A stretch of 64,000 nucleotides of DNA from contig NZ_JAENIJ010000002.1 in assembly GCF_016595435.1 (NCBI RefSeq), forward strand, positions 1 through 64,000, in the 5' to 3' direction. Positions 7,722 through 15,543 of this stretch are shown here, piece after piece. Every line of letters begins with the position of its first letter. Positions within the stretch are counted from its first letter, which is position 1. This DNA comes from Luteolibacter pohnpeiensis (lineage in GTDB: Bacteria > Verrucomicrobiota > Verrucomicrobiia > Verrucomicrobiales > Akkermansiaceae). The notes beneath the pieces were generated by a model, which saw only the letters and a program-made list of their open reading frames with translations, ran no database searches and was not told where the DNA came from. The position numbers and the translations under genes were made by a program.

Positions 7722-9287
7722 ATGTCACTCGATCTACTAGGAACTTCATTCATCGGCTATTCACGCGGCACTGGCCACAACTCATGCGGCAAGGCGATCA
7801 ATCCTGCGACTTCCGAAGAACTGGAGCCGACCTTTCGGTCCGCTACGCCGGATGAAGTGGAAAAAGCCATGGCTCTCGCGAAGTCGGCATTTCCAATCTA
7901 CTCCAAACTTCCCGGTAGCGTGCGGGCCAAATTCCTCCGCACCATCGCCGAGAAAATTGGCGCCCGAGTGGAGCTTCTCGCCAAACGAGCCCCGCTCGAA
8001 ACCGCGCTCCCGGAAGCACGGATCCGCGGCGAAGCGGCTAGAACCATGGGGCAGTTTCAGCTATTTGCGGATTTGATCGAAGAAGGTTCCTGGGTCGATG
8101 CCCGGATCGAACGAGCGATTCCGGATCGCCAACCGTTAGCCAAACCCGACTTGCGATCGATGCAGGTCCCACTCGGCCCAGTCGCGGTATTTTGCGCCAG
8201 CAACTTCCCGCTCGCCTACTCGGTTGCAGGCGTGGATACCTCGTCCGCTTTGGCGGCTGGTTGTCCGGTTGTTGCGATCGTTCATGAATCTCACATGGGA
8301 ACAGCCGAACTGGTGGCAGGTGCCGTGATCGAAGCCGCCCGTGAGTGTGAGATGCCCGAAGGAGTTTTTTCATCCCTTTGTGGTGGAGGAAGAACGGTCG
8401 GCGTCGCCGTCGTGAAACATCCCATCACCTCTGCCGTGGGCTTCACCGGTTCACGTTCAGGTGGAACCGCCCTGATGGAAATTGCCGCATCCCGCCCGTG
8501 CCCGATCCCTGTTTATGCGGAAATGAGCGCCATCAATCCGCTGGTGATCTTGCCAAGTGCCATTGCCACGGAACCACAAGCCACCGCATTGGCAGAAGCC
8601 TACTTCGCTTCGCTCACACTCGGCTGTGGACAATTTTGCACGAACCCCGGACTGGTTTTCCTACCTGACACAGGAGCCGAACCTTTTGTGGAAAAACTCC
8701 GATCATTGATCGCTGCGGCCCCGGCAGCCGTGATGTTGAACGAAGGCATCGCACGCGCCTATCAAACCTCCACCAACACCGTTGCCGACCAACCAGAGAT
8801 TGATCTGCTGGCAAAATCAGAAGCACGGGGTTTAAATACGGCACCTCCCGTAGTATTCACCACCACTGCGGCAAAATTCCTGGAGAATCCGAAGCTGCAG
8901 GCGGAAATGTTCGGCCCGGCATCAATTCTCGTTTTCGGCAGCAGCAGCGAAATCGAAACAGCGCTTGCCAAGCTGGAAGGCCAGCTTACCGCCTCCATTT
9001 TTGGCAGCGGGGATGAAATTTCGTGGAATACTGGCATCGTCGATCAACTGCGGAAAAAATCGGGCCGATTCATTTTCAATGGTTTCCCAACCGGAGTCGA
9101 AGTCTGCTCCAGCATGGTTCATGGCGGGCCATTTCCAGCGACCTCCGATGGTCGCAGTAGTTCGGTCGGCACCATGGCAATTTTCCGATTCTGCCGTCCG
9201 GCCGCCTGGCAAAACGCCCCGCAAGATGCCCTGCCACCAGAGCTGCGGGATGAAAACCCTCTGGGAATTTCCCAACACATTCATTGA
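7722..9287 (+). CDS. 2-Oxoglutarate semialdehyde dehydrogenase (2,5-dioxovalerate dehydrogenase)
   Basis: A 521-residue NAD(P)-dependent aldehyde dehydrogenase that completes hydroxyproline catabolism by oxidising 2-oxoglutarate semialdehyde to 2-oxoglutarate. The nucleophile is Cys306 in LGCGQFCTNPG and the general base Glu267 in YAEMSAINP. The cofactor loop is FTGSRSGG. A length near 520 and the FCTNPG context match the hydroxyproline-linked subgroup. It starts 36 bp after the deaminase stop and its own stop lies 8 bp before the likely start of the peptidase gene, so all are probably one transcript. Confidence 0.9.
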   Translation: MSLDLLGTSFIGYSRGTGHNSCGKAINPATSEELEPTFRSATPDEVEKAMALAKSAFPIYSKLPGSVRAKFLRTIAEKIGARVELLAKRAPLETALPEARIRGEAARTMGQFQLFADLIEEGSWVDARIERAIPDRQPLAKPDLRSMQVPLGPVAVFCASNFPLAYSVAGVDTSSALAAGCPVVAIVHESHMGTAELVAGAVIEAARECEMPEGVFSSLCGGGRTVGVAVVKHPITSAVGFTGSRSGGTALMEIAASRPCPIPVYAEMSAINPLVILPSAIATEPQATALAEAYFASLTLGCGQFCTNPGLVFLPDTGAEPFVEKLRSLIAAAPAAVMLNEGIARAYQTSTNTVADQPEIDLLAKSEARGLNTAPPVVFTTTAAKFLENPKLQAEMFGPASILVFGSSSEIETALAKLEGQLTASIFGSGDEISWNTGIVDQLRKKSGRFIFNGFPTGVEVCSSMVHGGPFPATSDGRSSSVGTMAIFRFCRPAAWQNAPQDALPPELRDENPLGISQHIH

Positions 9288-9295
9288 TCCCATTC

Positions 9296-11782
9296 ATGTT
9301 CCGTATCCTGATTCTCGGCCTTTGTCTCATCATTCCACTCCAGGCTTCATCGGACGACTTGCAAGTCCGGAACGCAATGAAGAAAGCGGACTCCTTAGGC
9401 CGGGAATACAGGCGACTTTTGGATAAATCCAACTTCCGCGCCCACTGGGCGGATGATGACTCGCGGCTGATCTATCAGATAGATGAATCGGCAAATGGAA
9501 CCCGGTATTACGAAGTGGATCTGAAATCCGGGAAAGCCACAGCGGCATTTGATCAGGAACTGTTAGCGAAAGCTCTGGGACAAAATTCCCATCAAAACGT
9601 CCGAGCTGGCAATTTGCCATTGATAAGTTTAAAGCCAGTCACGGGTTCCCCAAGCATTCGTTTCTTTGCTCTGGGAAAAAGATGGCAATGGGATACCACC
9701 TCAAACTCACTGCAGGCTGATAACACCCCAGCCAAAAGCATCGCCCCGTCAGCGCCAAACGCGAACCCGCGCAGCACCAGCAGCAACATTCCCACGGTGG
9801 TCTTGATCCAGAACTCGACTGCACAAGATCTGGTCGTGCAATGGGTCAATGAATCAGGAGTTGCAAAAAACTATGGGACCATCCCGCCAAGCGAAACTCG
9901 GGAATTTCAGACCTATGCCGGCCATGTTTGGCTGTTTTCCAATCCGGCGGGCAGTCGCTTGGCATCCGTCCGCGCAGCTGCTGATCCAGTGAGTGTGACC
10001 ATCACTGGTAAAGTCCGATCCGCTCGCCCAGCGGACCCCGGCATCTCACCGGATGGTAAATGGAGCGCCAGGATTCAAAATAACAATCTGTATCTCCAGA
10101 ATCGAGAATCCAATGCCACCATCCCATTAACCAAAGACGGCTCACGCTCGCATCCATACGCTGGTGAATTGTCGTGGTCACCCGATTCCAAAAGTCTCGT
10201 CGCCTGGCGAGTCACCGTGGTGCCTGAGAGGCAGATCAACATCGTCCAAAGCACCCCACCGGACCAGCTGCAGCCAAAACTCCTCACCTTCAACTATGCC
10301 AAACCGGGCGATGAAATCACACGCCGCCGCCCGGTTCTCTTCGACCTGAGCGAAGCCACTCCGAAGCTCGTCCAGCTGGATGACGGGCTTTACCACAACC
10401 CATGGAAAATCGACCGACTGGAATGGCTGAACGATTCATCGGAATTTCAGTTCCTTTTCAATGCCCGGGGACATCAAACCATGCGGGTGATCGGGATTGC
10501 GCCGAAAACGGGCGTTACCCGCATCGTGCTTGAGGAAACCAGCGACACCTTCATCGATTATTCCCAGAAAACCTGGATGCATCGATTGGCTGGCTCCGCG
10601 GACTTCCTCTGGGCATCCGAACGCGACGGCTACAACCACCTTTATCTCATCGATGGCAGAGCCGGTAAAATCCGCAAACAGATCACCAGCGGCGATTGGA
10701 ATATCCATCAGGTCGACGATATTCAGGAAGCCAACGGTTCGGTCGAAATGTTGGTGGAAACCCTCGGCATGGATCCCACCCAGCCGTATCATCGCCAATA
10801 CGCCCGCATCGTTTTGAATTCGGAGGATGACGTGAAAATAACGCGTCTGACGGAATCGCACGGGAATCACACGATCGAGTTTTCTCCTGGAAAAACCTGG
10901 GAAATCGCAACCTGGTCGCGCCCAGATCAGGCCCCCGTGACTGAACTGCGCCGGGGAGGTGACGGGAGTTTGGTTGCCGAACTCGTCAGAGCGGATACCT
11001 CAGCGATGGAGCAACGTGGTTGGAAAGCCCCGGAATCCTTCGTTGCCAAGGGGCGTGACGGCAAAACCGACATATACGGCCTCATTTTCCGGCCCAGCAA
11101 TTTCGACCCGAACAAAAAATATCCGGTCCTGGAAAATATCTACGCGGGCCCGCATGACTTCTTCACCCCACAGAACTTCAGCTCGTGGAGCAGTCTGAAT
11201 GCGATGGCTGAGCTTGGTTTCATTGTGGTGAAATTGGATGGCATGGGCACCAATTGGCGTTCGAAAGCATTTCATGATGTCGCCTGGAAGAATCTGAAGG
11301 ATTCCGGATTTCCTGATCGGATCCCGTGGATCAAGGCGGCGGCTGAATCCCGCCCGTGGATGGACCTGTCTCGGGTCGGCATCTACGGCGGTAGCGCGGG
11401 GGGACAAAGCGCGCTTTCTGCCCTGCTTCATTTCGGCGATTTCTATCAAGTCGCTGTCGCGGATTGCGGCTGCCACGACAACCGCATGGATAAAATCTGG
11501 TGGAATGAGGCCTGGATGGGTTGGCCCGTCGATGAAAGCTACGCGGAAAATTCCAATGCGAATTACGCTGCAAACTTAAAAGGCGACCTGATGCTTTTCG
11601 TCGGTGAACTCGACCACAATGTCGATCCCGCCTCAACGGCACAGGTCGTGGCCGCTTTGCAGGAGGCTGGCAAGGTGTTCGATTTTGTCCCGGTGATGAA
11701 TGCCGGTCACGGTGCCGCCGAGACGCCCTACGGAAATTTTCGCAGAGCTACGTTTTTGGTTCACCATCTCAACTCACTCTAA
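9296..11782 (+). CDS. Secreted DPP IV-type S9 prolyl peptidase with an inserted VHL-beta-like domain
   Basis: An 828-residue exported serine peptidase. Signal peptide MFRILILGLCLIIPLQASS (start ATG 9296; an in-frame TTG at 9284 is less likely). Residues about 20-150 resemble the short N-terminal module seen on other S9 enzymes, 165-223 form the VHL-like insert (separate entry), 235-600 the DPP IV beta-propeller, and 600-828 the alpha/beta-hydrolase domain. The triad is Ser700 (YGGSAGGQS), Asp773 (GELDHNVDP) and His805 (NAGHGAAE). The family removes X-Pro dipeptides. Placed last in a hydroxyproline catabolic operon, it probably releases (hydroxy)proline peptides, as from collagen-like substrates. 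The substrate is inference; family and catalytic residues are clear. Confidence 0.88.
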   Translation: MFRILILGLCLIIPLQASSDDLQVRNAMKKADSLGREYRRLLDKSNFRAHWADDDSRLIYQIDESANGTRYYEVDLKSGKATAAFDQELLAKALGQNSHQNVRAGNLPLISLKPVTGSPSIRFFALGKRWQWDTTSNSLQADNTPAKSIAPSAPNANPRSTSSNIPTVVLIQNSTAQDLVVQWVNESGVAKNYGTIPPSETREFQTYAGHVWLFSNPAGSRLASVRAAADPVSVTITGKVRSARPADPGISPDGKWSARIQNNNLYLQNRESNATIPLTKDGSRSHPYAGELSWSPDSKSLVAWRVTVVPERQINIVQSTPPDQLQPKLLTFNYAKPGDEITRRRPVLFDLSEATPKLVQLDDGLYHNPWKIDRLEWLNDSSEFQFLFNARGHQTMRVIGIAPKTGVTRIVLEETSDTFIDYSQKTWMHRLAGSADFLWASERDGYNHLYLIDGRAGKIRKQITSGDWNIHQVDDIQEANGSVEMLVETLGMDPTQPYHRQYARIVLNSEDDVKITRLTESHGNHTIEFSPGKTWEIATWSRPDQAPVTELRRGGDGSLVAELVRADTSAMEQRGWKAPESFVAKGRDGKTDIYGLIFRPSNFDPNKKYPVLENIYAGPHDFFTPQNFSSWSSLNAMAELGFIVVKLDGMGTNWRSKAFHDVAWKNLKDSGFPDRIPWIKAAAESRPWMDLSRVGIYGGSAGGQSALSALLHFGDFYQVAVADCGCHDNRMDKIWWNEAWMGWPVDESYAENSNANYAANLKGDLMLFVGELDHNVDPASTAQVVAALQEAGKVFDFVPVMNAGHGAAETPYGNFRRATFLVHHLNSL
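9790..9965 (+). other. VHL beta-domain-like insert with a conserved hydroxyproline pocket
   Basis: Residues about 166-223 of the peptidase. Against human pVHL (recalled from memory) the stretch aligns without a gap, offset 95: Trp183=W88, Asn185=N90, Tyr193=Y98, Thr206=S111, Tyr207=Y112, Gly209=G114, His210=H115, Trp212=W117, then Leu-Phe. About 16 of 46 positions are identical by eye, including IPP for LPP and YAGHVWLF for YRGHLWLF. W88, Y98, S111, H115 and W117 line the hydroxyproline pocket of pVHL; all are kept, with Ser to Thr as the one conservative change. The pVHL alpha domain (Elongin-binding) is absent. Confidence 0.8.
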
Positions 11783-11823
11783 TCAAGCCTGGGCCAGCGA
11801 TCGATTGGGAACCAGAAAAGGCA

Positions 11824-11881
11824 GGTTCATCTGCTTTGCCGATGGACTAAACCCATGAAATCCACGGACCGCAGATGAACC
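11824..11881. repeat. 11-bp perfect inverted repeat downstream of the peptidase gene
   Basis: GGTTCATCTGC (11824-11834) and GCAGATGAACC (11871-11881) are perfect reverse complements separated by 36 bp. Three more outer base pairs form if one base is bulged, and an inner ATGG/CCAT pair could form in the loop. No T-run follows, so it is not a classic intrinsic terminator. It may fold as the 3' end of the operon mRNA. The surrounding 11783-11995 holds no supportable gene. Confidence 0.5.
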
Positions 11882-11958
11882 GCCTATCGTTTCCTGACCG
11901 GTAAACACAACCCAGTCTGTGACATAAAATCGAGCTAATTCTTTGATTTTGTTGGTTA

Positions 11959-11974
11959 AACTGGGATCCCAGTT
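11959..11974. repeat. 16-bp perfect palindrome
   Basis: AACTGGGATCCCAGTT is a perfect 16-bp palindrome lying between the inverted repeat above and the minus-strand terminator. It could be a dimeric regulator site, but no promoter can be tied to it. Confidence 0.4.
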
Positions 11975-11995
11975 CTCCATGCCTGTCCCAGGAAC

Positions 11996-12028
11996 AAAAA
12001 AACCTTCTCCCTCCGAAGAGAGAGAAGG
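11996..12028 (-). terminator. Intrinsic terminator on the minus strand
   Basis: On the minus strand 12028-12003 forms an 11-bp stem closed by a TTCG tetraloop, followed by seven or more Ts (11996-12002 are all A on the plus strand). On the plus strand the stem has a C-A mismatch that becomes a G-U pair on the minus strand, so the minus strand is the functional one. No minus-strand protein gene lies upstream of it, which points to a small RNA. Confidence 0.75.
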
Positions 12029-12110
12029 CTAAGGGTGAATCAGCACTGGCAGACCGTTTTCCTCAGCGCCTCCCCCCGGATGCACGGAGAATCACGACCT
12101 CAGCCGCATA
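11996..12110 (-). ncRNA. Candidate small RNA, copy A (shares a core with 42222-42345)
   Basis: Minus strand, ending in the terminator above. The core is a 16-base identical block (12068-12083, plus-strand sequence GCCTCCCCCCGGATGC) and, 11 bases away, CGACCTC (12095-12101). The same two blocks in the same order, 12 bases apart, occur at 42308-42342, also upstream of a minus-strand terminator. Sequence between core and terminator (39 nt here) is not conserved. I do not recognise a known RNA family. The 5' end is a guess; an AT-rich stretch lies at 12105-12180. Confidence 0.45.
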
Positions 12111-12240
12111 ATTCTGGGACCTTTATGGAACATAATTTTGATCAAAGCAATTTGAAATTAAGTATTTCGGGAATTTAATTGCCGACTGGCCTTGCGAAGG
12201 CTTGCTGGGCTGAGATTATAAATTGTGATCCGGCAAAATT

Positions 12241-12360
12241 CCCGCTTGCGGGTGCTTGTTTCAGGCCCATTTCGCTTGCCAGCTTTCCAGGCAAGCGCCA
12301 CAAAAGCCGTCCGCCCGACCGGGGTGCGCAAAATCAGTTGCTTTGTCCGGTCGGCCGGGC
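12241..12360 (+). promoter_or_regulatory. Structured leader of the aminotransferase gene
   Basis: Three successive inverted repeats lie upstream of the ATG at 12386: CCCGC/GCGGG (12241-12252), a perfect 8-bp CGCTTGCC/GGCAAGCG (12273-12280 / 12290-12297), and GCCCGACCGG (12313-12322) pairing with CCGGTCGG-GGGC (12347-12360, two bases bulged). This is more pairing than expected by chance for a 5' UTR. No riboswitch class is recognised. The wider gap 12029-12385 holds no supportable protein gene. Confidence 0.4.
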
Positions 12361-12385
12361 AATCCATTTTAACCGCGTCGCTCCC

Positions 12386-13552
12386 ATGGACACACTTTCA
12401 TCACGAATCGCCAAAGTCTCACCCTCGCTCACTCTGGCTGTCACCGCCCAAGCCAAGGCGATGATCGCACGGGGCGAAGAAGTTTACGCCCTTGCCGGTG
12501 GTGAGCCGGAAGTCGATACCCCTGCCTTCATCAAGGAAGCCGCCATCGAAGCGATCCAGAACGGCAAGACGAAATACACCCCTGCCAGCGGGATTCCTGA
12601 ATTGCGCCAAGCGCTTTCAGAAAAGTTCCTGGCTGATAACAATCTGACCTACGCACCTAGCCAAATCTGCGTCACCTCTGGTGCCAAAATGGCTTGTTTC
12701 AATGCCATTCTCGCAGTGGTTGAAGAAGGCGATGAGGTCATCATCCCGACTCCTTACTGGGTTTCCTACCCAGAGATGGTGCGCCTGGCTGGCGGTATCC
12801 CGGTTTTGGTTGAGACGAAAGAGTCCACCGGCTGGAAGATGACTCCAGAGCAATTTGAGGATGCGATGACCCCTGCGACCAAAATGGTCATCATCAACTC
12901 CCCGGGCAACCCGACCGGAGCCGTTTATAGCGAAGAGGAGCTTCTCGCCCTTGGTGAAATTGCCATTGGCGAGGACATCATGATTCTTTCCGACGAGATT
13001 TACGAAAAGCTCATCTACGGTGAGGCCAAACACGTTTCCATCGCATCTCTGAGCGAAGAGCTCTACAATCTCACCATCACGGTGAACGGCTTTTCCAAGG
13101 CTTATTCGATGACTGGCTGGCGCCTCGGCTACACTGCGGCACCGAAGGAAGTCGCGGAAGCCATTGAAAAGATTCAGAACCACACGGTCTCGAACGCCAC
13201 GACCTTCGCCCAGTTCGGCGCTTTGGCTGCGTTGAAGGGTGATCAAAGCTTTATCGAAGATCTTCGCGGTGAATACGACGTGAAGCGCCAATTCATGCTG
13301 GCTCGCCTGAAGGCGATCCCGAATGTCCGCGTGGTCGAACCTCAAGGCGCATTCTACTTCTTCGTCTACACAGGCAGCACCGGACTCAAATCCACCAACC
13401 TGTGCGACAAGCTGCTTTCCCGCTACAAGGTCGCGGCAGTTCCCGGCATCGCATTCGGCTATGACGAAGGCATCCGCCTCAGCTACTGCACCACTCTGGA
13501 CATTCTCAATGAAGGGCTGACTCGCTTCGAGCAGTTCTGCAAGGAGCATTGA
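12386..13552 (+). CDS. PLP-dependent aspartate aminotransferase (class I)
   Basis: A 388-residue fold-type I aminotransferase moving amino groups between aspartate (or a related amino acid) and 2-oxoglutarate. Lys238 in NGFSKAYSMTGWRLGY binds PLP. Other family marks are the N-terminal LAGGEPEVDTP, the NSPGNPTGAVYS loop and the SDEIYEKL segment. ATG 12386 begins the conserved MDTLSSRIAKVSPS; the frame is open back to a TTG at 12179 but that part has no homology and overlaps the hairpin-rich leader. A strong terminator follows, so it is transcribed alone. Substrate range within the subfamily cannot be read from sequence. Confidence 0.9.
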   Translation: MDTLSSRIAKVSPSLTLAVTAQAKAMIARGEEVYALAGGEPEVDTPAFIKEAAIEAIQNGKTKYTPASGIPELRQALSEKFLADNNLTYAPSQICVTSGAKMACFNAILAVVEEGDEVIIPTPYWVSYPEMVRLAGGIPVLVETKESTGWKMTPEQFEDAMTPATKMVIINSPGNPTGAVYSEEELLALGEIAIGEDIMILSDEIYEKLIYGEAKHVSIASLSEELYNLTITVNGFSKAYSMTGWRLGYTAAPKEVAEAIEKIQNHTVSNATTFAQFGALAALKGDQSFIEDLRGEYDVKRQFMLARLKAIPNVRVVEPQGAFYFFVYTGSTGLKSTNLCDKLLSRYKVAAVPGIAFGYDEGIRLSYCTTLDILNEGLTRFEQFCKEH

Positions 13553-13571
13553 TCCTAGCTGATTCTACCAA

Positions 13572-13609
13572 ACCGCCATCGGCTATTTCCCGCCGGTGGC
13601 GGTTTTTTT
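13572..13609 (+). terminator. Intrinsic terminator of the aminotransferase gene
   Basis: ACCGCCATCGGC (13572-13583) pairs over 12 bp with GCCGGTGGCGGT (13592-13603), including one U-G pair valid only on the plus strand; seven Ts follow at 13603-13609. Confidence 0.85.
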
Positions 13610-13629
13610 ATGGCTCGAATCGATCCGTT

Positions 13630-15378
13630 TTAACGGTAAAACCGCGCTGCGCCCCGACGCAGCATCGGGTCGGCGTAGGAGGCATCATCCAGCACATCCG
13701 GAGCTCCCTTTCCTCGCCGCCAGCCATGATAACTGGCCAGCGCCTCAAATGCGGCATTTAACGAACCCTGCATCGGGTTGTTCAAGACCAAGCCCACCTC
13801 AACGTTTTCCGGCAAACCAACCGGGTAAAGCAGGCCCGCTTGGGACAAACGCCGGATTCCTTCGCCAAACTCTTTGCCGCCACTCAAGGCCAGGCTCATC
13901 ACCATTTCATGCGGATAAAGCCAGCGCAGCCCCACCACATCGACTCCGTTTGCGGCATATCCATCCCCGGGCAAACCAATTTCACCGGCTGAAAGTCCGA
14001 AAATCCCCGCACGGGCCGCCGGCGAATCTGGCCACTGTTCCTGCACGTAAGACATCTGGCGCAGCAGCAAGTTCCGCCGTGCCTCCGGCCACACCGTGCC
14101 AGTGATCAAATCCGGCTCAGGTCGATCGAAGTCCGGATAAAACAAACTCTGAAGTTCGACGATAAAGCCCACCCCCCGAAAAACCTGGCCGCCACCCTCC
14201 ATACGACCTCTCGGTTCGCGATCCGGCACCATTCCTTCCAGCGCCAGAACCATTGCCGTCTCTCCGCCCCAGTCACGCCATTGTGCAGTCAGTGCCGTTT
14301 CCCGATCTTCCCTGAAACCGTGACCGATCCATCCGTTTTCGTCCGTCAGGGCATCAAAGTCCAATCCCTCAATCGCTTTGCCGACCTCTGCGGAAACGTC
14401 TTCCAAGTTCAACACATCAGCGGCCAATCGTAGCCCGTGCAAGGCGATCGCCGTGTCCACGGTGCTGAATTCCGTGCCCGGGTGAATCACCAATCGGCCA
14501 TCCTCACTGCGCTGCACGAAGTGGGGCAAAAATCCCGCAGCTCGGGGAAGATCCAACACCACTTGCGCCGTGTGCCGGACTTCCTTTTCCACCTCGGGCC
14601 GATCCAGAATGCCTTCCGCCGCCGCCACGGCACTTGCCATGGCAAACATTCCAGTCGAAGCAACCGAATCAAAAACACCAGGAGGCACATGGGCACGGTC
14701 ACGAGTCAGACCGCTGATCGGATCGTGACAACGCCGCAATTTCCCGAGCGAAACCCGGAACATCCACTCCTCCGGTTCCATCTTTGGGCGTTCGACTTCG
14801 AAGCCAATCGATGAAACGTTTGCACTGCAGCCGGGCTCCACCACCCAGTTGAAAAATTTGAGTTCCCCCAATCCGGATGGCTCGACATCAAACCGATTCC
14901 GCGTGCGCTCACCGGGTGTCAGCTCCAGCGAACGCGTCCACCGCACCTCCCCCGCCGAATTCACCAATTCGATCTTCAAGGTCCCCTTTCCCTGCACATC
15001 AATCGTTACTCCGCGGATCGGCGCACGCCATTGCTCCGGCCCGCCAAGTCCGAGGACATCGGTGGGATCGAGCTGCCGGTTCACCTCAGTCGCCAACCCA
15101 GCAAGTGAATGCCAAACGCCGGTCCACTCGCCTGCGGCCTTGACCCGGATCACTCCCGCATTGGCATCGATCCGCTTTTGCCCTGGTCCCATCCAGCCAA
15201 AGTCGGTGCCGAAATTGGTGAAATTCTCGAACGGATTGATCCGCGGCGCCGCATCCAGACGCTCACCCGGGAAGGAAATCGAATAGTTCGTCACTGGTTG
15301 CCACACCGTCTCGCCGAGCGCCAGCCCCTGAAGCAAAACTAAGATGATCCACCAGCGAAACCCCCGCATTTTGTTCAT
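13630..15378 (-). CDS. Secreted glycoamylase-like (alpha/alpha-barrel) protein
   Basis: About 582 residues from the preferred ATG at 15378 (MNKMRGFRWWIILVLLQGLALG, a signal peptide); the frame extends to 15405. The N-terminal third looks like a beta-sandwich (QWRAPIRGVTIDVQGKGTLK). The rest resembles the (alpha/alpha)6 glycoamylase/DUF3131-type fold found in GH144-like beta-glucan enzymes: ASTGMFAMASAVAA, WIGHGFREDRE, FGLSAGEIGLPGDGYAANGVD and the closing SLNAAFEALASYHG. The exact substrate and catalytic acid are not assignable by eye. It converges on the aminotransferase terminator and has no operon partner. Confidence 0.6.
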   Translation of the reverse strand: MNKMRGFRWWIILVLLQGLALGETVWQPVTNYSISFPGERLDAAPRINPFENFTNFGTDFGWMGPGQKRIDANAGVIRVKAAGEWTGVWHSLAGLATEVNRQLDPTDVLGLGGPEQWRAPIRGVTIDVQGKGTLKIELVNSAGEVRWTRSLELTPGERTRNRFDVEPSGLGELKFFNWVVEPGCSANVSSIGFEVERPKMEPEEWMFRVSLGKLRRCHDPISGLTRDRAHVPPGVFDSVASTGMFAMASAVAAAEGILDRPEVEKEVRHTAQVVLDLPRAAGFLPHFVQRSEDGRLVIHPGTEFSTVDTAIALHGLRLAADVLNLEDVSAEVGKAIEGLDFDALTDENGWIGHGFREDRETALTAQWRDWGGETAMVLALEGMVPDREPRGRMEGGGQVFRGVGFIVELQSLFYPDFDRPEPDLITGTVWPEARRNLLLRQMSYVQEQWPDSPAARAGIFGLSAGEIGLPGDGYAANGVDVVGLRWLYPHEMVMSLALSGGKEFGEGIRRLSQAGLLYPVGLPENVEVGLVLNNPMQGSLNAAFEALASYHGWRRGKGAPDVLDDASYADPMLRRGAARFYR

Positions 15379-15478
15379 ACTGTTCTGGGACCTCCAACCT
15401 TGCAAGCTCCCTTGCTTAAGTACTCCGTAAAATCAATACTTTCTAAAATCTTTCCGTCCCGTCGCCGGTCCGGGGTTG

Positions 15479-15508
15479 CCAACTTGCGAAGCATCCCCCA
15501 ACTTGCGA
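15479..15508. repeat. Direct repeat upstream of the FGase-like gene
   Basis: CCAACTTGCGA occurs twice (15479-15489 and 15498-15508), 19 bp start to start, 36 bp before the ATG at 15544. Spacing near two helical turns suits a regulator binding in tandem on one DNA face. Confidence 0.4.
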
Positions 15509-15543
15509 TCAACCACCCAGAATCTCAACAGGTTCGATAACGA

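Noticed and set aside
11783-11980. 65-codon minus-strand open frame after the peptidase gene.
   Set aside because: No family resemblance, no ribosome-binding site, and it runs across the inverted repeat and palindrome.
12158-12367. 69-codon minus-strand open frame in the aminotransferase leader.
   Set aside because: Its sequence is dictated by the GC-rich hairpins and it resembles no protein.
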